Shown here in pieces: positions 1-7,416 of a stretch of DNA of 64,000 bases. The notes beneath the pieces were generated by a model. The model was not told where the DNA came from. It was given only the letters and a program-made list of their open reading frames with translations, and ran no database searches. The stretch's first letter is position 1, and each line of letters opens with the position of its first letter. The translations under genes were made by a program, and so were the position numbers. The stretch lies in contig CP102272.1 of the NCBI GenBank assembly GCA_025149125.1, forward strand, positions 4,650,001-4,714,000. The letters are read 5' to 3'. This DNA is from [Clostridium] asparagiforme DSM 15981 (GTDB taxonomy: Bacteria; Bacillota; Clostridia; Lachnospirales; Lachnospiraceae).

Positions 1-2
1 CC

Positions 3-1388
3 CGCAATCCGGCCGTAATCGCCGACAATGTGGGCGACAACGTGGGCGACGTGGCCGGCATGGGCGCGGACTTATTCGAATCCTATGTGGGTTCCTTAAT
101 CTCCGCCCTCACCCTGGGAATCATCGCCTATCAGACCGCGGGCGTCCTGTTCCCGCTCCTGTTGTCGGCGGCGGGCATCCTGGCTTCCGTGGTTGGCGCT
201 CTGATCATAAAGACCGGCAAGAACGGCGACCCACACAAGGCATTGAAAACCGGCGAATACAGCGCCACCGCATTGGTTGTGGTCTGCGCCCTGATCCTCA
301 GCCGGATGTTCTTCGGCAGCTTCAATGCGGCCTTTGCCGTGATCGTGGGCCTGCTGGTGGGCGTGCTCATCGGATTTATCACCGAGGTTTACACCTCCGG
401 GGACTACCGTTTCGTAAAGCGGGTGGCTGAGCAGTCCGAAACCGGCTCCGCCACTACCGTGATCAGCGGAATCGCCCTGGGCATGCAGTCCACCGCCATT
501 CCGATTCTGCTGGTCTGCGTGGGCATTTTCCTGTCCTATAAACTGGTCGGCCTCTACGGCATCGCACTGGCCGCCGTGGGCATGCTCTCCACCACCGGAA
601 TCACCGTAGCCATCGACGCCTACGGCCCCATCGCGGACAACGCCGGAGGCATCGCGGAGATGGCCGGCCTGGACAACTCGGTCCGCGAGATCACCGACAA
701 GCTGGACTCCGTGGGCAACACCACCGCGGCCATCGGCAAGGGCTTTGCCATCGGCTCCGCGGCCCTGACGGCCCTGGCCCTCTTCGTCTCCTACGCGGAG
801 GCGGTCAAGCTGACCACCATCGACATTCTGGACGCCAACGTAATCATCGGCCTCTTCATCGGCGGCATGCTGACCTTCCTGTTCTCCGCCATGACCATGG
901 AATCCGTGTCCAAGGCTGCGCACCAGATGATCGAGGAGGTGCGCAGACAGTTCCGCGAGAAGCCGGGCATCCTGGCAGGCACGGACAAACCGGACTACGC
1001 CTCCTGCGTGTCCATCTCCACCACGGCCGCCCTGCGGGAAATGTTCCTGCCCGGCCTGATGGCGGTAGCCGCTCCCCTGATCGTCGGCCTGCTTTTGGGC
1101 CCGTCCGCGCTGGGCGGACTTCTGACCGGCTCCCTGGTGACCGGCGTTCTGACCGCGATCTTCATGTCCAACTCCGGCGGTGCCTGGGATAACGCCAAAA
1201 AATACATTGAGGAAGGCCACCACGGCGGCAAGGGCAGCCCCGCCCACAAAGCGGCTGTGGTAGGCGACACGGTGGGCGATCCCTTCAAGGATACCTCCGG
1301 TCCCTCCATTAACATTTTGATCAAACTCATGACCATCGTATCCCTGGTATTCGCACCGCTGTTCCTTCAGTACGGCGGCCTGCTCTGA
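3..1388 (+). CDS. hppA: Membrane-bound ion-translocating pyrophosphatase, 3' part
   Basis: Couples hydrolysis of inorganic pyrophosphate to H+ or Na+ export across the cytoplasmic membrane. The reading frame is open from base 3, so the 5' end lies outside the window; 461 C-terminal residues of a family of about 700 are present. The first residues, RNPAVIADNVGDNVGD, are part of the conserved catalytic loop; a second acidic loop, DNAGGIAEMAG, follows near residue 210, and GDTVGDPFKDTSGPS lies near the C-terminus. Many hydrophobic segments separate these loops. The stretch NTTAAIGKGFA has Ala where K+-independent enzymes usually have Lys, which suggests the K+-dependent subfamily. Whether H+ or Na+ is pumped cannot be decided here. 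A strong terminator follows directly. Confidence 0.95.
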   Translation, partial: RNPAVIADNVGDNVGDVAGMGADLFESYVGSLISALTLGIIAYQTAGVLFPLLLSAAGILASVVGALIIKTGKNGDPHKALKTGEYSATALVVVCALILSRMFFGSFNAAFAVIVGLLVGVLIGFITEVYTSGDYRFVKRVAEQSETGSATTVISGIALGMQSTAIPILLVCVGIFLSYKLVGLYGIALAAVGMLSTTGITVAIDAYGPIADNAGGIAEMAGLDNSVREITDKLDSVGNTTAAIGKGFAIGSAALTALALFVSYAEAVKLTTIDILDANVIIGLFIGGMLTFLFSAMTMESVSKAAHQMIEEVRRQFREKPGILAGTDKPDYASCVSISTTAALREMFLPGLMAVAAPLIVGLLLGPSALGGLLTGSLVTGVLTAIFMSNSGGAWDNAKKYIEEGHHGGKGSPAHKAAVVGDTVGDPFKDTSGPSINILIKLMTIVSLVFAPLFLQYGGLL

Positions 1389-1407
1389 TACCGGCCGATC
1401 CCAAAAA

Positions 1408-1454
1408 GTGCCGCCGCGCCCGCGATTCAACCGCAGGCGCGGCGGCGCTTTTTT
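1408..1454 (+). terminator. Rho-independent terminator after hppA
   Basis: A perfect 11-bp GC stem, GCCGCCGCGCC (1410-1420) with GGCGCGGCGGC (1436-1446), is followed by a run of T at 1449-1454. It starts about 20 bases after the pyrophosphatase stop codon. Confidence 0.9.
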
Positions 1455-1620
1455 ATCTGCTTAAATCCCGCCTCCCCAATCAAAAAACGCGTTAAACGTC
1501 CAATCAATATTGCAACCTCCCTCCAAATCTGATATACTGATAAAAGCTCAATGTGAACGCGATAACATTCTCGAGCGCCATCACATTCAACTAAAAAACG
1601 AATCAATCCGAGGTGTAAAA

Positions 1621-2217
1621 ATGACAAACACAAACCAGACGCCATCAGAGCCATTGACCTACCAGATCGACCGCACCCTGTACCAGGGACGCCCGGCGGA
1701 CACGGCGGGACGTTCGGACAAGGAGCTGAGGGCCTACGACCTGCTGGACTCCCTGAACGTATCCTACAGCCGCGTGGACCACGACGCCCTGCCCACCATC
1801 GAGGCCTGCCAGGAGGTGGACCGCCTGCTTGGCACGGAAATCTGCAAAAATCTCTTCCTGCGCAATGCCCAGAAAACCGACTTCTACCTCTTGCTCATGC
1901 CCGGCGACAAAAAATTCAAGACAGCCGCCCTGTCCAAGCAGATTGGCAGCGCCCGCCTATCCTTCGCGGAGCCGGAGTTTTTGGAATCCCTGCTGGGTCT
2001 CACCCCTGGCTCCGTCACTGTGCTGGGCCTGATGAACGACACGGAAAAACAGGTCCGGCTGCTGATCGACAAGGACGTACTGTCACGCGAAGATTTCGCC
2101 TGCCATCCCTGTATCAACACCTCCAGCCTCAAATTTAAAACCAGGGATCTTCTGGACAAGGTCCTGCCCGCCCTGGGACACCCCCACACGCTGGTGGATC
2201 TGCCCAGGCCGGAATAA
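1621..2217 (+). CDS. proX: Prolyl-tRNA deacylase, YbaK/ProX family editing protein
   Basis: A free-standing editing protein of 198 residues that hydrolyses mischarged aminoacyl-tRNA, typically Ala- or Cys-tRNA(Pro). The whole protein resembles the YbaK/INS editing domain: a first block with SRVDHDALPTIEAC near residue 45, the pocket segment CKNLFLRNAQKTDFYLLLMPGD, and the C-terminal VRLLIDKDVL and CHPCINTSSLKF segments. The ATG at 1621 is chosen because AGGTG precedes it by 6 bases; the frame is open upstream but that part looks non-coding. The gene stands alone between the pyrophosphatase and the convergent selenium genes. In proline-fermenting Clostridia a related gene (prdX) travels with proline reductase; no prd genes are seen here. 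The family assignment is solid and the exact tRNA substrate is inferred. Confidence 0.85.
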   Translation: MTNTNQTPSEPLTYQIDRTLYQGRPADTAGRSDKELRAYDLLDSLNVSYSRVDHDALPTIEACQEVDRLLGTEICKNLFLRNAQKTDFYLLLMPGDKKFKTAALSKQIGSARLSFAEPEFLESLLGLTPGSVTVLGLMNDTEKQVRLLIDKDVLSREDFACHPCINTSSLKFKTRDLLDKVLPALGHPHTLVDLPRPE

Positions 2218-2230
2218 ACGGTCGAAAAAG

Positions 2231-2264
2231 GGACCGGTATACCATCGTACGGCATACCGGTTCC
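2231..2264. terminator. Possible bidirectional terminator between convergent genes
   Basis: CCGGTAT (2234-2240) pairs with ATACCGG (2254-2260), extended by GGA/TCC with a one-base bulge. The downstream sequence is T-rich but has no long T run. It lies between the convergent proX and DUF3343 genes, where a shared terminator would be expected. Confidence 0.4.
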
Positions 2265-2316
2265 TTCTATATTAATGTGATTAATGTGTATATGAGCAAA
2301 GCACTTGCGGGGGCCT

Positions 2317-2553
2317 CTAAATCACGAACTCTCCCAGGCTCTGGCAGCGCAGTCCCGCCGCAGCGGTCACCGCAAGCACCCGCTCCCGCCCATCCACAGG
2401 CATACTCCAGGACAGGCCGCAGTCCGCGGAGATCTGCCGTGGAACGGGTATGAGCCTCCCCGGTATTTCCTCATCCCGGCAGGCCCGCTCCCACGCCATG
2501 GCCTCCGACGTGGTGTGGAATGTAATCACCAATCTCAACTCCGGTTTCCTCAT
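2317..2553 (-). CDS. DUF3343 protein (putative Se/S carrier-like)
   Basis: A small protein of 78 residues beginning MRKPELRLVITFHTTSEAM. The pattern of an early beta strand, a helix with AMAWERACRDEEIPGRLIPVPRQISADCGLSW, and a late strand matches DUF3343, which Pfam describes as a putative Se/S carrier-like protein. A single Cys in the ISADCGLS segment is the expected carrier residue. The ATG at 2553 is preferred because AGAGG lies 10 bases upstream; a GTG at 2580 would add nine residues. It is the last gene of the tRNA-Sec-selA-selB-aminotransferase row and starts about 50 bases after the aminotransferase stop codon. A role in moving selenium or sulfur is suggested by family and position, not shown. 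Confidence 0.7.
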   Translation of the reverse strand: MRKPELRLVITFHTTSEAMAWERACRDEEIPGRLIPVPRQISADCGLSWSMPVDGRERVLAVTAAAGLRCQSLGEFVI

Positions 2554-2599
2554 ATCTCCAAATCCTCTCTTTCTGGACACGCCAGCGACGTTCGGGCAT

Positions 2600-3736
2600 T
2601 CAGGAGGCCAGCTCCCGCACCGCCATGGCCGCCAGGTCCATTTCCTCCTCCGTGTTGAAGTAGGACATGGAAAAGCGGACCGCTCCCTGGCCCTCGGTGC
2701 CCAGAGCTCTGTGCAGCAGGGGCGCGCAGTGGGCTCCCGGCCTGGTGCAGATGCCGTACCGCTCCATCAGCTCGTCCGCCACCTCCCCGGAATCATAATC
2801 CCGGATGTTCAGCGTCACAATGGGGGCGTGGCGGTCCATGTCCGAGAAATCCCCGTACACTCTGACCCCGGGCAGGGCGCGCACCCCCTCGTAAAAGCGC
2901 CGCATAAGCATGAGCTCCCGGTACCAAATGCGCTCCATGCCCGTCTCCTCGATAAAGGCCAGGGCCGCGTGAAGCCCGGCGATTCCGTGGCTGTTCAGGG
3001 TGCCGGCCTCCAGGGCCACCGGCATCTGGCGCGGATGGGCCTGGGAATATGTCTGAACTCCGCTTCCCCCCACTACCAGGGGCCGCACCTCCACTCCCTC
3101 CCGCACGCAGATCCCGCCTGTGCCCTGGGGGCCCAAAAGACTTTTGTGACCCGTAAAGCACAGCACATCGATGCCCATGGCCTCCATGTCGATGTCGAAC
3201 ACTCCCGCGGTCTGGGAGGCGTCCACCACCAGGAGGATTCCCGCCTCAGCGCAGATCTTCCCCACCCGTCCGATGTCCACCAGGTTTCCCGTCAGGTTGG
3301 AGCCGTGGGTGCAAACCACGCCCTTGGTGGAGGGCTTCACGGCTTCCCGGATATCCTCATAGCGGATATTGCCCTGCCGGTCCGCCCTGACGATGGTCAG
3401 CTCCACGCCCTGCTCCCGCAGGCGGTACAGAGGGCGCAGCACCGAGTTGTGTTCCAGCGCCGTAGTAATCACGTGGTCTCCGGGTGAGAAAAGTCCCTGG
3501 ATCGCCATGTTCAGGCTCTCCGTGGAATTGGCCGTAAACGCCACACGGGAGGGATCCCGCAGGCCGAACATGGCCGCCAGCATGGCCCTGGTGTCGTAAA
3601 TGATCCTGGAAGCCTTTAAGGAGGCCTCGTGGCTGCCCCTGCCGGAGTTTCCCATACAGCGCATGGCATCCGCCACCGCCTGGATCACACTCTCCGGTTT
3701 ATGGAACGTGGTCGCTCCGTTATCGAGATAAATCAT
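2600..3736 (-). CDS. Class V aminotransferase, cysteine desulfurase / selenocysteine lyase family
   Basis: A PLP enzyme of 378 residues that would remove S from cysteine or Se from selenocysteine. It starts MIYLDNGATT, the usual opening of NifS/CsdB-like enzymes. Visible landmarks are THGSNLTGN near residue 145, the PLP-binding Asp in VVDASQTAG near residue 174, and the Schiff-base Lys in CFTGHKSLLGPQGTGG near residue 199. RPGAHCAPLLH near residue 337 carries the Cys expected to take the sulfur or selenium. AGGG precedes the start, 17 bases after the selB stop codon. Position directly behind selA and selB argues for selenium delivery to selenophosphate synthetase, but selD is not in this window and desulfurase activity for other pathways is equally possible. 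Confidence 0.85.
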   Translation of the reverse strand: MIYLDNGATTFHKPESVIQAVADAMRCMGNSGRGSHEASLKASRIIYDTRAMLAAMFGLRDPSRVAFTANSTESLNMAIQGLFSPGDHVITTALEHNSVLRPLYRLREQGVELTIVRADRQGNIRYEDIREAVKPSTKGVVCTHGSNLTGNLVDIGRVGKICAEAGILLVVDASQTAGVFDIDMEAMGIDVLCFTGHKSLLGPQGTGGICVREGVEVRPLVVGGSGVQTYSQAHPRQMPVALEAGTLNSHGIAGLHAALAFIEETGMERIWYRELMLMRRFYEGVRALPGVRVYGDFSDMDRHAPIVTLNIRDYDSGEVADELMERYGICTRPGAHCAPLLHRALGTEGQGAVRFSMSYFNTEEEMDLAAMAVRELAS

Positions 3737-3753
3737 CGCTTCCCCTCCCTCTT

Positions 3754-5661
3754 CTACAGCAGAATCCGCTTATCTCCCACCATTTTGGTGATCTTCTTTT
3801 TATCCGTATACTCCAGAAGCTGTACCGCATATTTGCGCGAGGTGCCCCACATATCCCGGAATTCGGCCAGCGTAAATCCCTCGCTCTTGCCCATATGGGT
3901 CCGCAAACCGTCCACAACCTGCTCAAAGGCCCGGCTGTCCATGTAGGAGGCCGGATTCAGCTTGACCAGACGCCCGTTCTTGTGCATGTCGGCGATGATC
4001 TGTTTGGCCCGGTTTTTATCCCGGAACAGGTTCAGCACATCCGCTGTCAGCGGCGCCTCGATTCCCGCCCTGGCGTACTCCGCCCCGATCTGCTCCATCA
4101 TCCCTCTCAGCTCCTTGGAGTACTCGGTGGAAAAATCTTTTCCCGCTACAAAGGCGCCCTGGGTCTTCACCGCCATGCGCTTGACCAGCTCGGCCAAAAG
4201 CACGGCGGCTCTGCGGATATCCCCCAGGCGGAACTGCTCGTTGAGCCTGGACTTGAACTCCTCCTTGTCCATCCCCTCGCTGATCGGGTTTTCCCGGTGG
4301 TATACCACCAGAAGTTCCTCTGCAAAGGCGGCGATCTCATTCCAGTAATCCATATGAATCACCGAGCCGTCGGCCAGTATGAGAATGCGCCTGGCCGCCC
4401 TCAGCTTTTCGATCAGATACTCCGCCCGCGCCCGGGAAAGGTTCATGGCCGTGGCCAACCGGCTTCCCGGCGGGAACTGCCAGCTGGTTTCCCGGACCAT
4501 CAGCTCCAGCACCTCCGGCTCCGTCCCGCGCTCCTTCACCTTCAGGGCTTCCAGGGCCTGCGATTCCCCGCGCTTGTGGCGCACAGGGGCCGCGTCCAGC
4601 ACAATCCCGCCGCCAAACGTCTCCACCGGGGACAAAAAGCGGATTATAAAGCGGTCGTCGCGTTTCAGCACAATGGGCTCGTCGAACCTAAGCTGGGCAT
4701 AGGCGCTCTCCCCCGGGCCGATTCGTTCTGCGTCCAGAAGCACCGCCTTGGCGATGGCCTGGGCGGAACCGTAGTTGAAATGGACCCGGTCCCCGGACTT
4801 CAGCTCCCGGCCGCTGGTCTGAAAGACCGAGAGCTTCACATCCGCTAAAATGGATCTGACCAGGGAACCGGGATAGGCCAGCACATCCCCCCGGCGGATT
4901 TCCTCCTTCTTGATCCCCTGCAGGTTCAGGGCTGTGCGCTGGCCCGCGGCCGCGGCTTCCTCCCGCTTGCCGTGGGACTGGATTCCACGGATCTTCACCA
5001 GGCGTTCCCGGGGATAGAGCATCACCTCCTGGCCGGCCGTCACCGTTCCCTCCTGGAGCGTGCCCGTGACCACGGTGCCGAATCCCTCCATGGAGAACAC
5101 CCGGTCCACCGGCAGGCGAAACAGCTCTGCCTCCTCCCGCCTGGCCCCCAGATCGGAGACCATGCGAATGATCATGTCCCGCAGCTGCGGGATATTCTCT
5201 CCGGTGTAGGAGGATACCCGCACCACGGGAGCCCCCTCCAGAAAGCTGTCCTTCACCATATCCTCCACATCCGCCTCCACCAGCCCAGCCCACTCCTCGT
5301 CCACAATGTCGCACTTGGTCAGCACCAGGATCCCCCGGCGGATGTGAAGCATCTTGAGAATCTCAAAATGTTCCGTTGTCTGGGGCATCACGCCCTCGTC
5401 CAGCGCGACGACCATCAGCACCAGGTCGATGCCCCCAATGCCGGCCAGCATGTTTTTCACAAACTTTTCGTGGCCTGGAACATCGATGATGCCGATGTGC
5501 AGACCCGCGTCGTTTGGCAGGTTGGCAAAGCCCAGGTCAATGGTGATCCCCCGCTTCTTCTCCTCCTTCAGCCGGTCCGTGTCGAATCCGGACAGCGCCT
5601 TGATCAGGCAGGTCTTGCCGTGATCCACGTGCCCTGCCGTTCCCACAATAATATTCTGCAT
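3754..5661 (-). CDS. selB: Selenocysteine-specific elongation factor SelB
   Basis: A GTPase that brings Sec-tRNA(Sec) to the ribosome at UGA codons followed by a SECIS hairpin. The protein has 635 residues. The N-terminal EF-Tu-like domain shows G1 GHVDHGKT at residues 10-17, G3 DVPGHE and G4 TKCD. Domains II and III follow to about residue 350, and the C-terminal 270 residues match the winged-helix repeats that bind SECIS RNA. The ATG at 5661 overlaps the selA stop codon as TGATG, so translational coupling is likely. Its natural clients, grdA and grdB, lie upstream in the same island. Confidence 0.97.
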   Translation of the reverse strand: MQNIIVGTAGHVDHGKTCLIKALSGFDTDRLKEEKKRGITIDLGFANLPNDAGLHIGIIDVPGHEKFVKNMLAGIGGIDLVLMVVALDEGVMPQTTEHFEILKMLHIRRGILVLTKCDIVDEEWAGLVEADVEDMVKDSFLEGAPVVRVSSYTGENIPQLRDMIIRMVSDLGARREEAELFRLPVDRVFSMEGFGTVVTGTLQEGTVTAGQEVMLYPRERLVKIRGIQSHGKREEAAAAGQRTALNLQGIKKEEIRRGDVLAYPGSLVRSILADVKLSVFQTSGRELKSGDRVHFNYGSAQAIAKAVLLDAERIGPGESAYAQLRFDEPIVLKRDDRFIIRFLSPVETFGGGIVLDAAPVRHKRGESQALEALKVKERGTEPEVLELMVRETSWQFPPGSRLATAMNLSRARAEYLIEKLRAARRILILADGSVIHMDYWNEIAAFAEELLVVYHRENPISEGMDKEEFKSRLNEQFRLGDIRRAAVLLAELVKRMAVKTQGAFVAGKDFSTEYSKELRGMMEQIGAEYARAGIEAPLTADVLNLFRDKNRAKQIIADMHKNGRLVKLNPASYMDSRAFEQVVDGLRTHMGKSEGFTLAEFRDMWGTSRKYAVQLLEYTDKKKITKMVGDKRILL

Positions 5662-7064
5662 CAATTCTCACCACCTTTTGCACAGACAAACGCCTCCACC
5701 GCCAGGGCGAGTTCCTCCTCCGCCAGCGTTCTCACGTCCACCAAAACCCGGTCATGGCCGACCCGCACGATCAGGGGCACCGGCGCCTTCCGCAGCCTGC
5801 GCTCCAGCTTCTGGGCGGACAGTCCCTCCTGTCTCACAGACACTCCGAAGCCGGGCAGACGGCTGGTGGGAGCGCTGCCGCCGCCCACCTGGTCCTCACA
5901 GGCCTCCACCTCCACCCGCAGCCCCGGACAGGCGGCCGTCAGCATTTCCCCAAACCGCTCCGCCCGCGCCCGCAGTTCCTCGGGTTTGGCGCAGATCATG
6001 CGCAGCACCGGAATGTCCTTTAAAGCGCGGTCCCGGTCAATGTACTGGGTAAAGGTGGCTTCCAGGGCGGCCAGCGTCATCTTGTCCACCCGGAAGGCCC
6101 GGGCCAGGGGATGGCTTTTCATGCGGTCGATGTACGTTTTCCGGCCCACGATGATTCCGGCCTGGGGACCGCCAAGCAGCTTGTCCCCGGAGAAGAGCAC
6201 CACGTCGGCGCCCGCCTTCAGCGCGTCCGTCACCGTGGGCTCCTCCAGGCCATAGCGGGACAGATCCGCCAGCAGCCCGTTGCCCATGTCATAGATCACC
6301 GGCACGGACAGTTCCCGCCCCAGCTCCGCCATGGAGGCCAGAGGCACATCCTCGGTAAAGCCAACGATGCGGTAGTTGCTGGTGTGAACCTTCATAAATG
6401 CCCCGGTGACCCCCGAAGCCCAAACGCTGCGGTAATCCGCCAAACGGGTCTTGTTGGTGGTTCCCACTTCCCGCAGAACGGCCCCGGACTCGCTCATCAC
6501 GTCGGGAATCCGAAAGGAACCGCCGATCTCCACCAGCTCTCCCCGGGAAACCACCACCTCCTGGCCCCGGGCCAGGGCGGCCAGCACCAGCATGGTGGCC
6601 GCAGCATTGTTGTTCACCGCCATGGCGGCCTCCGCCCCCGTCACCCTGCACACGATCCCTTCCACAATATCCTGGCGGCTGCCTCTGGCTCCGGCCCTGA
6701 TATCGTACTCCAGGGTACAGTAGGAGTCCGCGATCTCCCCAACCGCCCGGGAAGCCTCCGCGCTCAGCCGCGCCCGGCCCAGATTGGTGTGCAGCACCAC
6801 GCCCGTGGCGTTCAGAACCCGCCGCAGAACCCGTCTGTTCTTCTCTGTCAGAGCCCCCGTAATCCGCTCCACAAGCTCATCCCGGGAGGGGATCCGCTCT
6901 GTCTCCCCCCGCAGTACGGCGGCGCGCAGATCCTCCACCGCCTCCCGCACAGTCTCCACGATTAACGGCCGCGGCGTGCTCTCAAAAAACAAAAAGAGGC
7001 GCTCATCCTGCAGCACCTCATCTACTTTGGGAAGCCCGCGCAACAGCGCCTGCCTATCCTCCAT
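5661..7064 (-). CDS. selA: L-seryl-tRNA(Sec) selenium transferase SelA
   Basis: A PLP enzyme that converts Ser-tRNA(Sec) to Sec-tRNA(Sec) using selenophosphate. It has 467 residues, the normal length. The N-terminal helical region, RNVLNATGVVLHTNLGRA-type segment near residue 85, the AMAVNNNAAA loop and the PLP-Lys motif LFSGDKLLGGPQAG near residue 295 are all present. The ATG at 7064 is preceded by GAGGGGG. It starts 39 bases after the downstream end of a tRNA-Sec gene, so enzyme and substrate tRNA are probably on one transcript. Confidence 0.97.
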   Translation of the reverse strand: MEDRQALLRGLPKVDEVLQDERLFLFFESTPRPLIVETVREAVEDLRAAVLRGETERIPSRDELVERITGALTEKNRRVLRRVLNATGVVLHTNLGRARLSAEASRAVGEIADSYCTLEYDIRAGARGSRQDIVEGIVCRVTGAEAAMAVNNNAAATMLVLAALARGQEVVVSRGELVEIGGSFRIPDVMSESGAVLREVGTTNKTRLADYRSVWASGVTGAFMKVHTSNYRIVGFTEDVPLASMAELGRELSVPVIYDMGNGLLADLSRYGLEEPTVTDALKAGADVVLFSGDKLLGGPQAGIIVGRKTYIDRMKSHPLARAFRVDKMTLAALEATFTQYIDRDRALKDIPVLRMICAKPEELRARAERFGEMLTAACPGLRVEVEACEDQVGGGSAPTSRLPGFGVSVRQEGLSAQKLERRLRKAPVPLIVRVGHDRVLVDVRTLAEEELALAVEAFVCAKGGEN

Positions 7065-7103
7065 CGAAATACCCCCTCACAGCTGCTACATAATTGAAGA
7101 AAA

Positions 7104-7197
7104 CGGAGGTGGTGGGAATCGAACCCACCCGTGAAGCTCCTAACTCCACACAACGGTTTTGAAGACCGCGGGGCGCACCAGCTACCCAACTCCCTCC
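7104..7197 (-). tRNA. selC: tRNA-Sec (UCA), copy 1, adjacent to selA
   Basis: A 94-nt tRNA reading UGA. On the minus strand the anticodon loop is CTTCAAA with anticodon TCA, closed by CGGT/ACCG. A long variable arm (GTGGAG with CTTCAC) and a T arm GTGGG-TTCGATT-CCCAC follow. The 3' end is not followed by encoded CCA. The outer five acceptor pairs GGAGG/CCTCC are clear, but the next two (GA against CA) do not pair, and only 12 bases separate the T loop from the discriminator G, against 13 in E. coli. It differs from copy 2 at two positions, one in the acceptor and one in the variable loop. Confidence 0.93.
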
Positions 7198-7257
7198 CAA
7201 TTACAAAGCCAAACTCCATTTGCGCCGCCCTGTGGAAAGCCCTGCCAGGGCGGCGAG
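7198..7257 (-). other. Spacer hairpin between the tandem tRNA-Sec genes
   Basis: The 60-base spacer contains a strong inverted repeat, GCCGCCCTG (7224-7232) with CAGGGCGGC (7246-7254). There is no T run, so it is more likely a processing or stability structure than a terminator. Confidence 0.5.
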
Positions 7258-7351
7258 CGGAGGCGGTGGGAATCGAACCCACCCGTGAAGCTCTTAACTC
7301 CACACAACGGTTTTGAAGACCGCGGGGCGCACCAGCTACCCAACTCCCTCC
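7258..7351 (-). tRNA. selC: tRNA-Sec (UCA), copy 2, upstream copy
   Basis: A second 94-nt tRNA-Sec gene, nearly identical to the copy at 7104-7197: same anticodon TCA, same D arm, same long variable arm and T arm. The 3' acceptor strand reads CGCCTCC instead of CACCTCC. The 5' acceptor strand GGAGGGA again leaves the two inner positions unpaired. No CCA is encoded. It lies about 65 bases downstream of the grdC-grdD stop codon, on the same strand. Confidence 0.93.
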
Positions 7352-7355
7352 AGTT

Positions 7356-7389
7356 TCCCGGCGGCGGCAGACTCTGGCTGCCGCCGGGT
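7356..7389 (-). other. Strong hairpin between grdCD and tRNA-Sec
   Basis: An inverted repeat pairing CCCGGCGGCAG with CTGCCGCCGCCGGG (a two-base bulge) fills most of the gap between grdCD and the first tRNA-Sec. No T run follows on the minus strand, so read-through with RNA processing is more likely than termination. Confidence 0.5.
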
Positions 7390-7416
7390 TATGCTCGAAT
7401 TCTGTTTTATTTCCCG

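Noticed and set aside
96..1430. Long minus-strand open frame of 444 codons
   Set aside because: It lies entirely over the pyrophosphatase gene in antisense; its translation is repetitive and Gln/Gly/His-rich, as expected from a high-GC shadow frame.
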